Of a stretch of 64,000 bases of DNA, positions 1 to 8,338 are shown one piece after another. The stretch lies in assembly GCF_020805785.1 (NCBI RefSeq), contig NZ_JAJGZV010000002.1, positions 248,001-312,000 on the forward strand, read 5' to 3'. The notes below the pieces were generated by a model. It worked only from the letters and a program-made list of their open reading frames with translations. It searched no databases and was not told where the DNA came from. The position numbers were made by a program, and so were the translations under genes. Origin of the DNA: Flavobacterium chungbukense (GTDB taxonomy: Bacteria > Bacteroidota > Bacteroidia > Flavobacteriales > Flavobacteriaceae). Numbering within the stretch: position 1 is the first letter of the stretch; each line of letters begins with the position of its first letter.

Positions 1-679
1 CAGAGGTAAAAGCTCTTGCGAATCCATCTCCATACAAACAACCATAATAAGGCCAAGGATGAATATTGATTTTTAAACCTTTAACTTCATAAAGTCCTGT
101 GTTTCCAATTTTAATCCAATTAGAAAAATTAGCCTCGTTAAATGTAGTTCCTTCTGGCGTTTTAGGATCTAAATAACTAGACCAATACGCTACGATATAA
201 GGATCTCCTGCTGTTCCCGGAGTTCCTGGTGTAACTGTTGTCGAAGTTCCGAAACCACTTCCCGCCATTGTTCCCCATTGATGTGCGACCCAGTTGTTTG
301 ATCCGCCCGCACCTGCAGCTCCGTAGTTAGTGATATCATTTACGTTTGAAACAATAAATCCGTCCCAATAGTTGTAACCATCTGACGTTGCTGTATGCGA
401 AAATTTAAAAATATCCACAGTTAAATTGGTATTTGAAACATAGATATTCTCCCAATATTTCCCTCCTGTTGTGGTTGTGCCACTGCTTAACAAAGAACTA
501 GTCAAATTAAGCGTTGTGGTAGTCCCGATAGAAGGATCTGTTACCGCAACTTTTGCTGTTTTACTTGTATTATTACCTGAAGAAACCGAAGATTCATTAC
601 TAAAAACCTCATCATCACTGCTACAAGATGAAAATCCTAACAACAAACCTAGTGTTAAAAAATAAACTGCTTTTTTCAT
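1..679 (-). CDS. DUF4465-type surface lipoprotein (C-terminus cut by window edge)
   Basis: The reading frame starts at 679 and runs off the left edge, leaving 226 residues. The N-terminus is a lipoprotein signal ending FSSC (Cys19), followed by SSDDE, the acidic post-Cys pattern that exports Bacteroidota lipoproteins to the cell surface. Further on, a motif WDGFIVSNVND, a stretch around PYIVAYWSS, and a late GDGFARAF match my memory of DUF4465 proteins, whose C-terminal part contains a GDGFA(K/R)xF motif. It is the last visible member of the minus-strand cobalamin uptake cluster, separated from the next lipoprotein gene by 248 bp holding a dispersed repeat. DUF4465 proteins accompany btuB/btuG-type loci in gut Bacteroidota, so an accessory corrinoid-binding role is a reasonable inference, but no binding residue can be named. 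The family call is fairly safe and the function is open. Confidence 0.7.
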   Translation of the reverse strand, partial: MKKAVYFLTLGLLLGFSSCSSDDEVFSNESSVSSGNNTSKTAKVAVTDPSIGTTTTLNLTSSLLSSGTTTTGGKYWENIYVSNTNLTVDIFKFSHTATSDGYNYWDGFIVSNVNDITNYGAAGAGGSNNWVAHQWGTMAGSGFGTSTTVTPGTPGTAGDPYIVAYWSSYLDPKTPEGTTFNEANFSNWIKIGNTGLYEVKGLKINIHPWPYYGCLYGDGFARAFTS

Positions 680-737
680 ATTATAAAATTTAGGGATTAA
701 TATTCATATTTAATTCGTTGGATATAATTAGAAAATA

Positions 738-870
738 GGTTTTAACACATAGAAACATAGATTTTGTATCGATAAAAGAGATCAAAAAGAAACCAGTTTC
801 TACACTGTGCATTTCAATTAGTGAAACACCTTTTGTAATCTTGAAAGATCTATGTTGCTATGTGTTGAAA
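738..870. repeat. Dispersed palindromic repeat, copy 1
   Basis: Outer arms TTTAACACATAGAAACATAG (741-760) and ATCTATGTTGCTATGTGTTG (848-867) form an imperfect inverted repeat. The interior contains GAAACCAGTTTC and GTGAAACACCTTTT. The same arms and interior blocks recur at 25540-25745 and 28941-29078, but this copy lies in the opposite orientation. It fills most of the gap between the DUF4465 gene and the third PKD lipoprotein gene. No open reading frame is present. Confidence 0.75.
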
Positions 871-927
871 ATAATTACACACAACGGTTTGATAATTATT
901 TATTCTTAAAATTGAATAGCTTTAAAA

Positions 928-2145
928 TTATTTTGCTGCTTTAAAATTTATATCTGACATTTCTTCAAAAACAGCTGTCAACAAATCGTTGGCTCCCACT
1001 GCAGCAAATGTTGGCACATATACTTTTACAAAATCAATTCCTGGTAAATGCACTTTTTTTCCGTCTTTGTCTACCGCCCAACTAATATCAATCGTCGGAT
1101 CTGCAATACCGCCGTAACCCCAATCAAATGTTCCTACATTGAATGCAGTACCAGCACCGTCGCTTACATCTTTTACTGGAATCGCTATTTTTGTTCCTTT
1201 TAAAGTATAAGTATCCGTCTGCCATTCTGGGTAATAATTGACTCTTCTGCGAGTAAGTGTTTTTGTGATTTTTCCAGATCCGTTTTTATTGTCTGTCCAC
1301 GAAAGATATGCCGTATCGTATTGCCAAGGTAATGTACCCGTTACCGGACTCGCGCTTGCATTAGGCTTGCGATATGTTAGTTCGTAATTTTTTACTGTAG
1401 TCGATTTATGGTATTCACTTCCTGCAATTTCATACCATTCATTTTCATCTGCCTTGCCGTTTTTATTTGCATCGTAGGCGACTGCGATACTTACAGGAGA
1501 ATATTTTACGGTTGTACTTCCTGTTGCCATTTGTACTGTAAAATCTCTTTTCCCGTGAACGTTAATTACGGTATGATCAAAAGCGGTTACCATATATCCT
1601 CCAAATGTTCCTAAAGCAACCGATCCGCCTTCTTGAATATTTTGCTGAGCGGCTTCAAAAGCTTCTTCTTTGGTGCTGTAATTGTCTATATTATAACCAG
1701 GAGCGGGTAAAAAATCGAGTAACGTTAATGCTTTTGCCGTATAAGTTTTTCCAGTTTCTGAAACCGTAACTTTTGTAGAAGCTTGCTTTACAATTTTATC
1801 TACGATTACTTTAAAATCTACTGTATAATCTGCTGCTTTTGGCGTGATAAACAATAATGTTTTGCTATCGCCGATGATTGAATCTTTTGCTACACCATCT
1901 TTACCTGCAACTTTAATAGACCATTGGTACGTTTCTGTTTTTCCGTTAGCATTTTCGATGGTTACTTCTGGATCAATCGAAACAACGCCATATTTCTGTA
2001 CTGCAAATTCTGAAGCCAATTTTATAGCAATCGTAGCTTCTTTTGCTGGTTCAACAATCTCTTCTGGTTTAGAATCGTCATTACTGCACGCATAAAAAGA
2101 AACAAGACCGATTACTACTAAACTATATTTTAAATACTTTTTCAT
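928..2145 (-). CDS. PKD-type surface lipoprotein, third paralog of the B12 cluster
   Basis: 405 residues. The lipoprotein signal ends SFYAC (Cys20) followed by SNDDS, an acidic surface-export type signal. Residues ~35-130 form a PKD/Ig-like domain. The rest is a conserved domain shared with the two genes upstream: PAPGYN, a GTFGGYMVTAFDHTV block, an EF-hand-like loop DANKNGKADENEWYEIAGS that could bind calcium, and a late DWAVDKDGKKVHLPGIDFVKVY-like block. It begins 4 bp after the stop of its paralog, so they are co-transcribed. Proteins of this kind, usually named only 'cell surface protein', sit beside btuB/btuG in Bacteroidota; some lipoproteins of such loci (BtuH) bind corrinoids. Whether this paralog belongs to that group I cannot tell. 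Corrinoid capture at the surface is an inference from context. Confidence 0.75.
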   Translation of the reverse strand: MKKYLKYSLVVIGLVSFYACSNDDSKPEEIVEPAKEATIAIKLASEFAVQKYGVVSIDPEVTIENANGKTETYQWSIKVAGKDGVAKDSIIGDSKTLLFITPKAADYTVDFKVIVDKIVKQASTKVTVSETGKTYTAKALTLLDFLPAPGYNIDNYSTKEEAFEAAQQNIQEGGSVALGTFGGYMVTAFDHTVINVHGKRDFTVQMATGSTTVKYSPVSIAVAYDANKNGKADENEWYEIAGSEYHKSTTVKNYELTYRKPNASASPVTGTLPWQYDTAYLSWTDNKNGSGKITKTLTRRRVNYYPEWQTDTYTLKGTKIAIPVKDVSDGAGTAFNVGTFDWGYGGIADPTIDISWAVDKDGKKVHLPGIDFVKVYVPTFAAVGANDLLTAVFEEMSDINFKAAK

Positions 2146-2149
2146 GGTC

Positions 2150-3388
2150 TTAATTGTTTACTTTTTTAAGGTTATATTTTTGTAGAATATGAAGATCTGC
2201 GGCTCCTGCAAATACAGTTGCCATTGAAGATTGTTGCTGGCAAAGGCCCATTGGTTCGCTCACACAATTCACGACTTTTATAAAATCGATTCCTGGAAGA
2301 TTGGCTTTATTTCCATTTTTATCTACCGCCCAATCAATATCGATATTCGGATTTATAGCATTTACATAACCCCATTCTGGTGGAGTTGAATACCATAATG
2401 TTGTTTGTCCCGCACGAGCTGTTTTAAAATCTACATCTAGTTTTAAACCTTCATAACTCACCGAAATTTGAGTTGCCCACAATGGATAAAATTCTTTTTT
2501 ACCTCTTGGTCTTGGCAAATAATATTTCTCTCCTTTACTGTTTTCGCAATAAACATGCTCATAATCTGTCCAAAGAGCACTTGAAGTTACTAACGGTTCT
2601 CCTGCTGCTTTTTTCTTATAAGTAATTTTAAAGTCCTTAACTGTAGTAGATTTAGCGTGTTGACTTCCAGCAATTTCATACCATTCGTCTGCGTCTGGTT
2701 TTCCGTTTTTGTTTCTATCGTAAGCCACAAAAATTAATCCCGGTGCCGGCGGATTTGCTTTTGCTCCCGTCGGGTTTGTAACATCACCTCCATAAACTCT
2801 AAAATCGCTTGTTCCTGAAACATTCACGACCGTATGATCGAAACCAACCACAATTGAACCGCCAAAACCACCTAAATCTAATAAGTAACCAACATTGGTT
2901 TCACTAATTCTTCCTAAAGCTGTTTTCACTACAGCTTCTTTAGTGTTGCCATCTTTGTAAATATCGTTGGCTAACATTCCTGGTGCAGGATCAAAATCAA
3001 AAATGCGCGTGATATACGGATTGAAGTTGGTTGCTTCATTCGTAACATTCACAATAGTGCTTTTAGTTCCTTTCTTGTTGTCTGCTGTAACGTTTAATGT
3101 AAATTCGTAAGAACCCGCATAAATTGGTGTAAATCTTAAATCTTTCGTATTTCCAACAATCGAATCTGTTACTTTATTTACTGGATTTTTACTCATAATC
3201 CACTCGTATTTTGCAGTAGCGCCAGCGTCTGAAGCTGTGATATCTAAAACTGTAAAAGTTGGGGTTTCATACTTTTCCTGAAGTGTAATTGCAATCAAAT
3301 TTGCGTTTTCGTCTTTGTCATCACTGCTGCATCCGATAAAGGCGAATGCAAATGCAAGCAATAAAAATTGGGTAACATTTTTTTTCAT
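2150..3388 (-). CDS. PKD-type surface lipoprotein, second paralog of the B12 cluster
   Basis: 412 residues. Signal ends FIGC (Cys20), followed by SSDDKDE, again the acidic surface-export pattern. Domain order matches its neighbours: an N-terminal PKD-like domain (about residues 30-120), then FDPAPGML, LGGFGGSIVVGFDHTV, the calcium-type loop DRNKNGKPDADEWYEIAGS, and a C-terminal DIDWAVDKNG ... LPGIDFIKVV block, ending with a GAADLHIL motif shared with the first paralog (GATDLHLL). It follows the first paralog by 39 bp and precedes the third by 4 bp. The three are clearly paralogous but diverged, which suggests old duplications with retained separate roles rather than a recent amplification. 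Function is inferred from the operon: capture or hand-over of corrinoids to BtuB/BtuG. Confidence 0.75.
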   Translation of the reverse strand: MKKNVTQFLLLAFAFAFIGCSSDDKDENANLIAITLQEKYETPTFTVLDITASDAGATAKYEWIMSKNPVNKVTDSIVGNTKDLRFTPIYAGSYEFTLNVTADNKKGTKSTIVNVTNEATNFNPYITRIFDFDPAPGMLANDIYKDGNTKEAVVKTALGRISETNVGYLLDLGGFGGSIVVGFDHTVVNVSGTSDFRVYGGDVTNPTGAKANPPAPGLIFVAYDRNKNGKPDADEWYEIAGSQHAKSTTVKDFKITYKKKAAGEPLVTSSALWTDYEHVYCENSKGEKYYLPRPRGKKEFYPLWATQISVSYEGLKLDVDFKTARAGQTTLWYSTPPEWGYVNAINPNIDIDWAVDKNGNKANLPGIDFIKVVNCVSEPMGLCQQQSSMATVFAGAADLHILQKYNLKKVNN

Positions 3389-3427
3389 AAACTGATTATA
3401 ATAAATTGATTTGATACTAGTTAAATT

Positions 3428-4711
3428 TTATCTGGTTGGAATATTTTCTCCTAAAAGATGAAGATCGGTTGCTCCCATAATTTCGGTTGAAGTTTCGCCA
3501 AGCCAACCCGCCTGCTGATTTAAGCCGTTGTAAACTTTTACAAAATCTATTGCTGGAAGCTGTACTTTATTCCCTTTACTGTCAATTGCCCAATCAATAT
3601 CTATTGCCGAATCATCATCATTGTTCGGAGCATTATCGGCATAACCGTATAAAAAAGCATACTGAACAAAATAACTTCCGTTTCCACTTTCGTCTACTGC
3701 ATTATCTGGTAATCTCGTTCCTTTAAAAGTGATGGTGGATTGATCTTTTTGCCATTTTGGCCAGTATTCAAGCGAATGATTGTACGCATTATTCTGCGCC
3801 AAATAACCTTGTTTCCCCTGATTGTCTTTCCAATAGATATATTCCATATCAGTAAAAATCACGGTTCCAGTTCCGCCGCCTGGAACGGGTGTTTTATTCG
3901 GATCTGGTCTATGATACGTAATTTCATAATTGCGAATTGTCTTTTCCATTTTATGGCCTCCGCCTTCAATTTCGTACCATTCATCATCTGGAATTCCGTT
4001 TTTGTTTTTATCATACGAAACCATGATTACGCCCGCTTCACTGCTCCCACCTCTTAATCCCGAATTGGGATTGGGATTAGCTTCTGCCCAAAAAGCATTT
4101 CCTAAAACTCTAAAATCGCGTCTGCCTTTTAGATTTACAATACTATGATCAAAGCCAAAAACTACATAACCTCCAAAAGCGCCTAGCGAAATCAAATCGC
4201 CGTTTTTCTTTGCTAAATAAGAATTAGCTCTTGTCAATATTCTATCTGCCGAATCGCCGTCATTTGCCACAGGAAGATCATTTACAAATTGTCCTGGCGC
4301 TGGTTTAAATTCGAATACTTTTGAGATGTAACTTTTTAACTCTGAAGTTTCTAAACTTACTATTACAGTCACTTTTTGATTCTTCGTAGTTCCTTTATCT
4401 GTAATAGCGACATTAAATATGTAAGTTCCTTCTGCCGCTGCTGCAAACAAAGCTTCTTTTGAAGTCGTATTTACCAAAGAATAATTTTCTGAAGAAACAC
4501 TTTCAATGGTCCAATGATAAACTGCATTTGCGCTCGCATTTGTTTTGGCACTTAAAGTAACAATAGCAAAACGCTGTGTTTTGTACTCGCTTGTTTGAGG
4601 CTCTTCTCCACCCGATTCACTTCCGTCATTCCCGCCGGAACAGTTTGCAAGGGTTATTGTAAAAAAAGCCAACGCTAATAATCGACAGTATTTTAGAATT
4701 CTTTGATCCAT
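3428..4711 (-). CDS. PKD-type surface lipoprotein, first paralog of the B12 cluster
   Basis: 427 residues, the longest of the three paralogs. The lipoprotein signal ends TLANC (Cys24) followed by SGGNDGSESGGEE, a Gly/Ser linker with acidic residues. A PKD-like domain spans about residues 40-125. The common domain shows FKPAPGQFVND, LGAFGGYVVFGFDHSIV, the loop DKNKNGIPDDEWYEIEGG, and DIDWAIDSKGNKVQLPAID, ending in ATDLHLLGENIPTR. It starts 4 bp downstream of the btuG stop codon, so its translation is likely coupled to btuG. The tight linkage to a BtuG-type protein behind a cobalamin riboswitch is the main argument for a role in corrinoid uptake. The sequence has no catalytic motif that I recognise. 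Confidence 0.75.
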   Translation of the reverse strand: MDQRILKYCRLLALAFFTITLANCSGGNDGSESGGEEPQTSEYKTQRFAIVTLSAKTNASANAVYHWTIESVSSENYSLVNTTSKEALFAAAAEGTYIFNVAITDKGTTKNQKVTVIVSLETSELKSYISKVFEFKPAPGQFVNDLPVANDGDSADRILTRANSYLAKKNGDLISLGAFGGYVVFGFDHSIVNLKGRRDFRVLGNAFWAEANPNPNSGLRGGSSEAGVIMVSYDKNKNGIPDDEWYEIEGGGHKMEKTIRNYEITYHRPDPNKTPVPGGGTGTVIFTDMEYIYWKDNQGKQGYLAQNNAYNHSLEYWPKWQKDQSTITFKGTRLPDNAVDESGNGSYFVQYAFLYGYADNAPNNDDDSAIDIDWAIDSKGNKVQLPAIDFVKVYNGLNQQAGWLGETSTEIMGATDLHLLGENIPTR

Positions 4712-4715
4712 ATTT

Positions 4716-5861
4716 TTATTTTTTGGTTATAAAAGCAATATGTGCTGGAATATTTCCTGCTGTAGTTTTCCATTTTAATTTTCCATCGGGTGTAAAACAG
4801 TAGATATATCCCGTTACGACATAATTCTGTGCATCGGTAATGTAGATCTCCTTGGTTTCTGGATTTACCTGAAGTCCGTACGGAATCATGATTTTTTTAT
4901 CTGTTCCGTCGGTAATGATTTTATCACTGATTATTTTCTTGGTTTTGGTATCGAAAATTCCGTAAGTAATCTTATTGCTGTTCGTGAGATAACTCCACGA
5001 AACGCTGTAGTAATACAGTAAATCATCTACCAGACACATTCCTAAAGCAGGAATATCGAGCTGCATTTTCTTCTCGTCAGTTTTGGTATCAATTACAAAA
5101 AGATTCGATGGCGTATTGTAGTAATCGCCTCTTGAACTCACATAAATATCGCCGCGGCTGTCAATTTCCATACTATACAAATTGATGCCAACGTCTATTT
5201 TTTTAATTTCTGTGAATGTCTCTAAATCAATTACCGACACGGTTCTATCATAATTTGGAACACGATAACCACCAGAATTGGCAACATATAATTTTCCGTT
5301 ATGAACGACCATTTGTTCTGGCTGATAACCAACATTTACCTTTCTTTTTATATCTAATGAAGTGGTATCGATCTCAGCAACAAAACCAATTTCTGCATTT
5401 GGGTTAATCGCAACTGGTCCAGAATAGGAACTCACATAGGCTTTGTCTTTATAAAAAGTGACATAACGGCAATTCGGAATATCAATTTTTTTGATTCGTT
5501 TTGCGGTCCATTTTTCTAGAACTTCTACTTTGTTGGAAACATTAATTACCGCGTAGACTTTATTCCCGTAGATTTGAATATCGTTTCCAACATCGCCCAA
5601 TTCTTTTACAACTGAAGGGTTTCTTTCAGAATAAACATCGGTAGTATAATTTCCTGTTCGGTAATTGAACACGTCTATACTCGCTCGGTTCATTCCCATA
5701 TTCCCTTCGTTCAGAAGATAAAAACCTTCAATATTTCCATCACTTCTTGGCGCAGCGACACTCACATCTGAAGAAAGAAAAACAGTTTCATCTTCTCTGC
5801 AAGAAATTAGAGAAATGAGAATAAATAAGCTAAATAGTATTTTTATAAAGTTCCTTTTCAT
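4716..5861 (-). CDS. btuG: BtuG-type beta-propeller lipoprotein, surface cobalamin-binding partner of BtuB
   Basis: 381 residues. A lipoprotein signal ends LISC (Cys21) followed by REDE. The mature part has repeating beta-propeller blades of the YncE/YVTN type, for example GNKVYAVINVSNKVEVL, HNGKLYVANSGG, and DRTVSVIDLETF, spaced about 45 residues apart, consistent with a seven-bladed propeller. In Bacteroides thetaiotaomicron, BtuG is such a propeller; it binds B12 very tightly and caps BtuB. Here the gene overlaps the 3' end of the btuB-like gene by 4 bp (ATGA), the same pairing, and lies under the same riboswitch. The assignment rests on fold, length, lipoprotein signal and position. Proteins of this type are often listed as DUF5074. 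Confidence 0.8.
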   Translation of the reverse strand: MKRNFIKILFSLFILISLISCREDETVFLSSDVSVAAPRSDGNIEGFYLLNEGNMGMNRASIDVFNYRTGNYTTDVYSERNPSVVKELGDVGNDIQIYGNKVYAVINVSNKVEVLEKWTAKRIKKIDIPNCRYVTFYKDKAYVSSYSGPVAINPNAEIGFVAEIDTTSLDIKRKVNVGYQPEQMVVHNGKLYVANSGGYRVPNYDRTVSVIDLETFTEIKKIDVGINLYSMEIDSRGDIYVSSRGDYYNTPSNLFVIDTKTDEKKMQLDIPALGMCLVDDLLYYYSVSWSYLTNSNKITYGIFDTKTKKIISDKIITDGTDKKIMIPYGLQVNPETKEIYITDAQNYVVTGYIYCFTPDGKLKWKTTAGNIPAHIAFITKK

Positions 5862-7906
5862 AACTCAAAACTGATTATAAATTTAAATGTTCTTCCGGGC
5901 ATCGGATAATTGTAAATCACTTCATATTGTTGGTTGAATGCATTATTGACTTCAACCGTTGCATTCAACTTGTAAGTATTAAAAGTGAATGATTTTTGAA
6001 CCGCCAAATCTTGTGTATACCAAGGTTGCACTTCATTGACTTTAATATTATTAACGTTTCCATTGTAGCGTTTTCCAACATAGATAAAACTGTAATTGAA
6101 GTTCCAAGATTGATAACTTGCATTTAAAATTCCAGACCCACTGTGCCAAGGCGTGTACGGAATCTGATCGCCGTAAGAAGACATTTCTAAACCTGAAATT
6201 TTGGTAAAATCCTGACTTTGAGAATACGTATAGGTCAAATTTGCGGTAAGATTCACTTTATCAAAATGCGTTGCCATATTGACAACCGTTTCAATTCCTT
6301 TTCCTTTTACCTGCCCAATATTCGTCATCATCCAGCGAAATAAATTTCCTGTTGGCGCGGCTACAATTTTGTCTTTTGTGTTGGTATAATAACCATCTGC
6401 TTGAATTGAAAATTTGTCGAAAAAGCTTTCCCTTACGGGGAAATTATAAGTAAAACCAACATCGTACTGGTTCATATATTCTGGCCGTAAAGTACTTGAA
6501 CCGACCATTGTATAATACAAATCATTGAAAGTGGGCATTCTGAAAATGCGTTTAGCGAAAGCCCTTAAATTGAAATCGTATTTTTTGAAAGGCGTGTAAC
6601 CCAGAAATAAAGCAGGCGTCATTTCGGTTTTGTTCGGTGCTTTTGCGTTGTATTTCACTTCTTCGATAACACGGGTTGCGAGGACATTTCCTAAAACTTT
6701 AAAACCTTCGTATCGGTAAGAAGTTGCCAAAGAAACAAGCGCAGTATAACGCTGCGGAAAAGAAAATTGCGTTTCGATTCCTTTTCTGGTTGCATTTAAT
6801 TTATTGTATTGAAAATCGGTTGAAAGGGAAACATCCCAAGTGGGCAAAATGCTGTACATATTTACGGCCGAAAAATAGGCTTCTTGCTGAAAATAACTAT
6901 CGTCAGATTGCGCGCCCTCGGTTACGGTTTCTCCTAAAACGTTCGTGGTATCTCTGGCGATGTAATGCGTGTAATCGTATGCAAATTTTCCTTTTACTTG
7001 AAATTTATACTTTTCAGAAACGTCTTTCGTTAAAAAAGCTTGTCCGAAAAAATTCTTATCAAACTGCCTAAATCCGTCTCTAAATTTATTCTCTACGATT
7101 GCACCTGGTGCGCCTCTTTCAGAATCATAATAGTACACTTTGGCGTCCCACGTACCTTTATTTATTTTTCCGTAAACACCAGATTCAAATCGTAAAGCTT
7201 CAATATCGCTGTTCCATCGCGTTGCGGTCGTATCATACGCCACGCTTCCGTCTTGATTTTTTCTTTTGTATCTAAATTTATACTGTCCATTCGATTTGAT
7301 GTATTCTGAACTGACGCTCATGCTCACTTTATCGCTCAGTTTTTGTTCCCATCTAAAAGAAGGATCATGATAATTGATCGACATTGTTTTGTAACGAACG
7401 AGAAGATTTGTCTTTTTTGACCCCACAAAAACAGGACGTTTTGTTTTCAGATAAATGGCCGAAGCCGAAGCAAAATCTTTAGCCGACTGAAAAATTTCAC
7501 TTTTTTGACCATTATACATCGTCAAAGATTCCATATCGTCAAGCGAATATTTTCCTAAATCCGTAACTCCGTTTTGAGCATTTCCAAGTTGAATTCCGTC
7601 ATAGAAAACACCAACATGATGTGTTCCCATATTTCGAACGTCAACGGTTTTTAAGCCTCCAACACCGCCGTAATCTTTAATTTGAGTTCCAGCAAAATAA
7701 CGAAGCGCATCTGCCACATTATGACTTGCGAGTTTTTCGAGCAGAACGCCCGAGAGACTTTGCACGGGAATAACTTCCTGATACGGTTTTCCTTTTAAAA
7801 TAACTTCTTTTAAAACACGAGAACTATCAGTTACTACTTGAGAATGAAGCAGAAACGGAAAAATTATTAAAAAAGCAGCAAATAAAGTTTTTTTCAAATT
7901 ACACAT
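5858..7906 (-). CDS. btuB: BtuB-type TonB-dependent outer-membrane cobalamin receptor
   Basis: 682 residues, in the range of BtuB and shorter than SusC-type receptors because it lacks the N-terminal carboxypeptidase-like domain. The signal peptide (MCNLKKTLFAAFLIIF ... HSQ) is followed by a TonB-box-like segment VLKEVILKG and a plug domain with LRYFAGTQIKDYGGVGGLKT, a conserved DVRNMGTHHVGVFYDGIQ block, then a beta-barrel ending in FIISFEL with a terminal aromatic-rich strand. It transports cobalamin/corrinoids across the outer membrane using TonB energy. The cobalamin riboswitch 110 bp upstream fixes the substrate class much better than the protein sequence alone. The stop overlaps btuG by 4 bp. 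Expression should be repressed when adenosylcobalamin is abundant. Confidence 0.85.
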   Translation of the reverse strand: MCNLKKTLFAAFLIIFPFLLHSQVVTDSSRVLKEVILKGKPYQEVIPVQSLSGVLLEKLASHNVADALRYFAGTQIKDYGGVGGLKTVDVRNMGTHHVGVFYDGIQLGNAQNGVTDLGKYSLDDMESLTMYNGQKSEIFQSAKDFASASAIYLKTKRPVFVGSKKTNLLVRYKTMSINYHDPSFRWEQKLSDKVSMSVSSEYIKSNGQYKFRYKRKNQDGSVAYDTTATRWNSDIEALRFESGVYGKINKGTWDAKVYYYDSERGAPGAIVENKFRDGFRQFDKNFFGQAFLTKDVSEKYKFQVKGKFAYDYTHYIARDTTNVLGETVTEGAQSDDSYFQQEAYFSAVNMYSILPTWDVSLSTDFQYNKLNATRKGIETQFSFPQRYTALVSLATSYRYEGFKVLGNVLATRVIEEVKYNAKAPNKTEMTPALFLGYTPFKKYDFNLRAFAKRIFRMPTFNDLYYTMVGSSTLRPEYMNQYDVGFTYNFPVRESFFDKFSIQADGYYTNTKDKIVAAPTGNLFRWMMTNIGQVKGKGIETVVNMATHFDKVNLTANLTYTYSQSQDFTKISGLEMSSYGDQIPYTPWHSGSGILNASYQSWNFNYSFIYVGKRYNGNVNNIKVNEVQPWYTQDLAVQKSFTFNTYKLNATVEVNNAFNQQYEVIYNYPMPGRTFKFIISFEL

Positions 7907-8010
7907 TACGATTGAATTAAATCAACTTTCAGTGATGCAGTAATTACATAAACGTAGAATCGTTCCCACTATCTAATAGCAGGTTACCAATCTTTGTCAT
8001 CAACTTCATA

Positions 8011-8040
8011 CCACGAAAGTTTTAAACTATGTGATCGTGG
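8011..8040 (-). promoter_or_regulatory. Hairpin overlapping the 3' end of the cobalamin riboswitch
   Basis: Arms CCACGA (8011-8016) and TCGTGG (8035-8040) pair perfectly around an 18-nt loop. The arm at 8035-8040 is the base sequence directly after the conserved B12 box on the minus strand, so this stem competes for, or extends, the aptamer's closing region. It is a candidate expression platform. No U-run follows it, which argues against simple transcription termination and for control of translation or stability. Confidence 0.45.
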
Positions 8041-8210
8041 CAGGTCTCCTGACTTGTTCCATCTTTAAACGGCCTTCTCACCCCGCAAAGCGGGACAATG
8101 GCATTAGTAATGTTTAAAGAATTTTTGTAGAACTTACAGTAGCGGGTCTGTTCAGGATTTGCACCTGATTCCCTTTTAACTATTTTTTCTGAAGAAAAAA
8201 CAGACCAAAA
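8030..8210 (-). promoter_or_regulatory. Cobalamin (adenosylcobalamin-type) riboswitch
   Basis: Read on the minus strand, the leader contains the conserved cobalamin aptamer blocks in order: GGGAATCAGGTGCAAATCC, then GACCCGCTACTGTAAG, a variable arm containing a stem (CCCGCTTTGCGGG), and finally the B12 box AGTCAGGAGACCTGCC. Spacing between blocks is typical of the family. It sits about 110-300 nt upstream of the btuB start and in the same direction, so it should switch off the whole uptake operon when cobalamin binds. The edges are approximate; the core is unmistakable. Confidence 0.93.
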
Positions 8211-8217
8211 TCAGCCG

Positions 8218-8225
8218 CAAAGATA
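8218..8225 (-). promoter_or_regulatory. Probable promoter -7 box for the B12 operon
   Basis: On the minus strand the sequence TATCTTTG fits the Bacteroidota -7 consensus TAnnTTTG exactly. It lies just upstream of the riboswitch, which would place the transcript start about at the aptamer's 5' edge. No clear TTG box is seen about 20 nt further upstream. Confidence 0.5.
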
Positions 8226-8338
8226 GGACTATCTTGATAAAAACCGCTTTTTAATTTAGTTAGATTGTACTTGTAAGGCATTTACAACAAATTAAAACAC
8301 TGTTTTACAACGAATTAAAATAGCAATAATACAGAATT

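Noticed and set aside
3487..4148. Plus-strand frames opposite the first PKD lipoprotein gene
   Set aside because: Three short overlapping frames with no domain and wrong codon pattern; they are shadows of the minus-strand lipoprotein.
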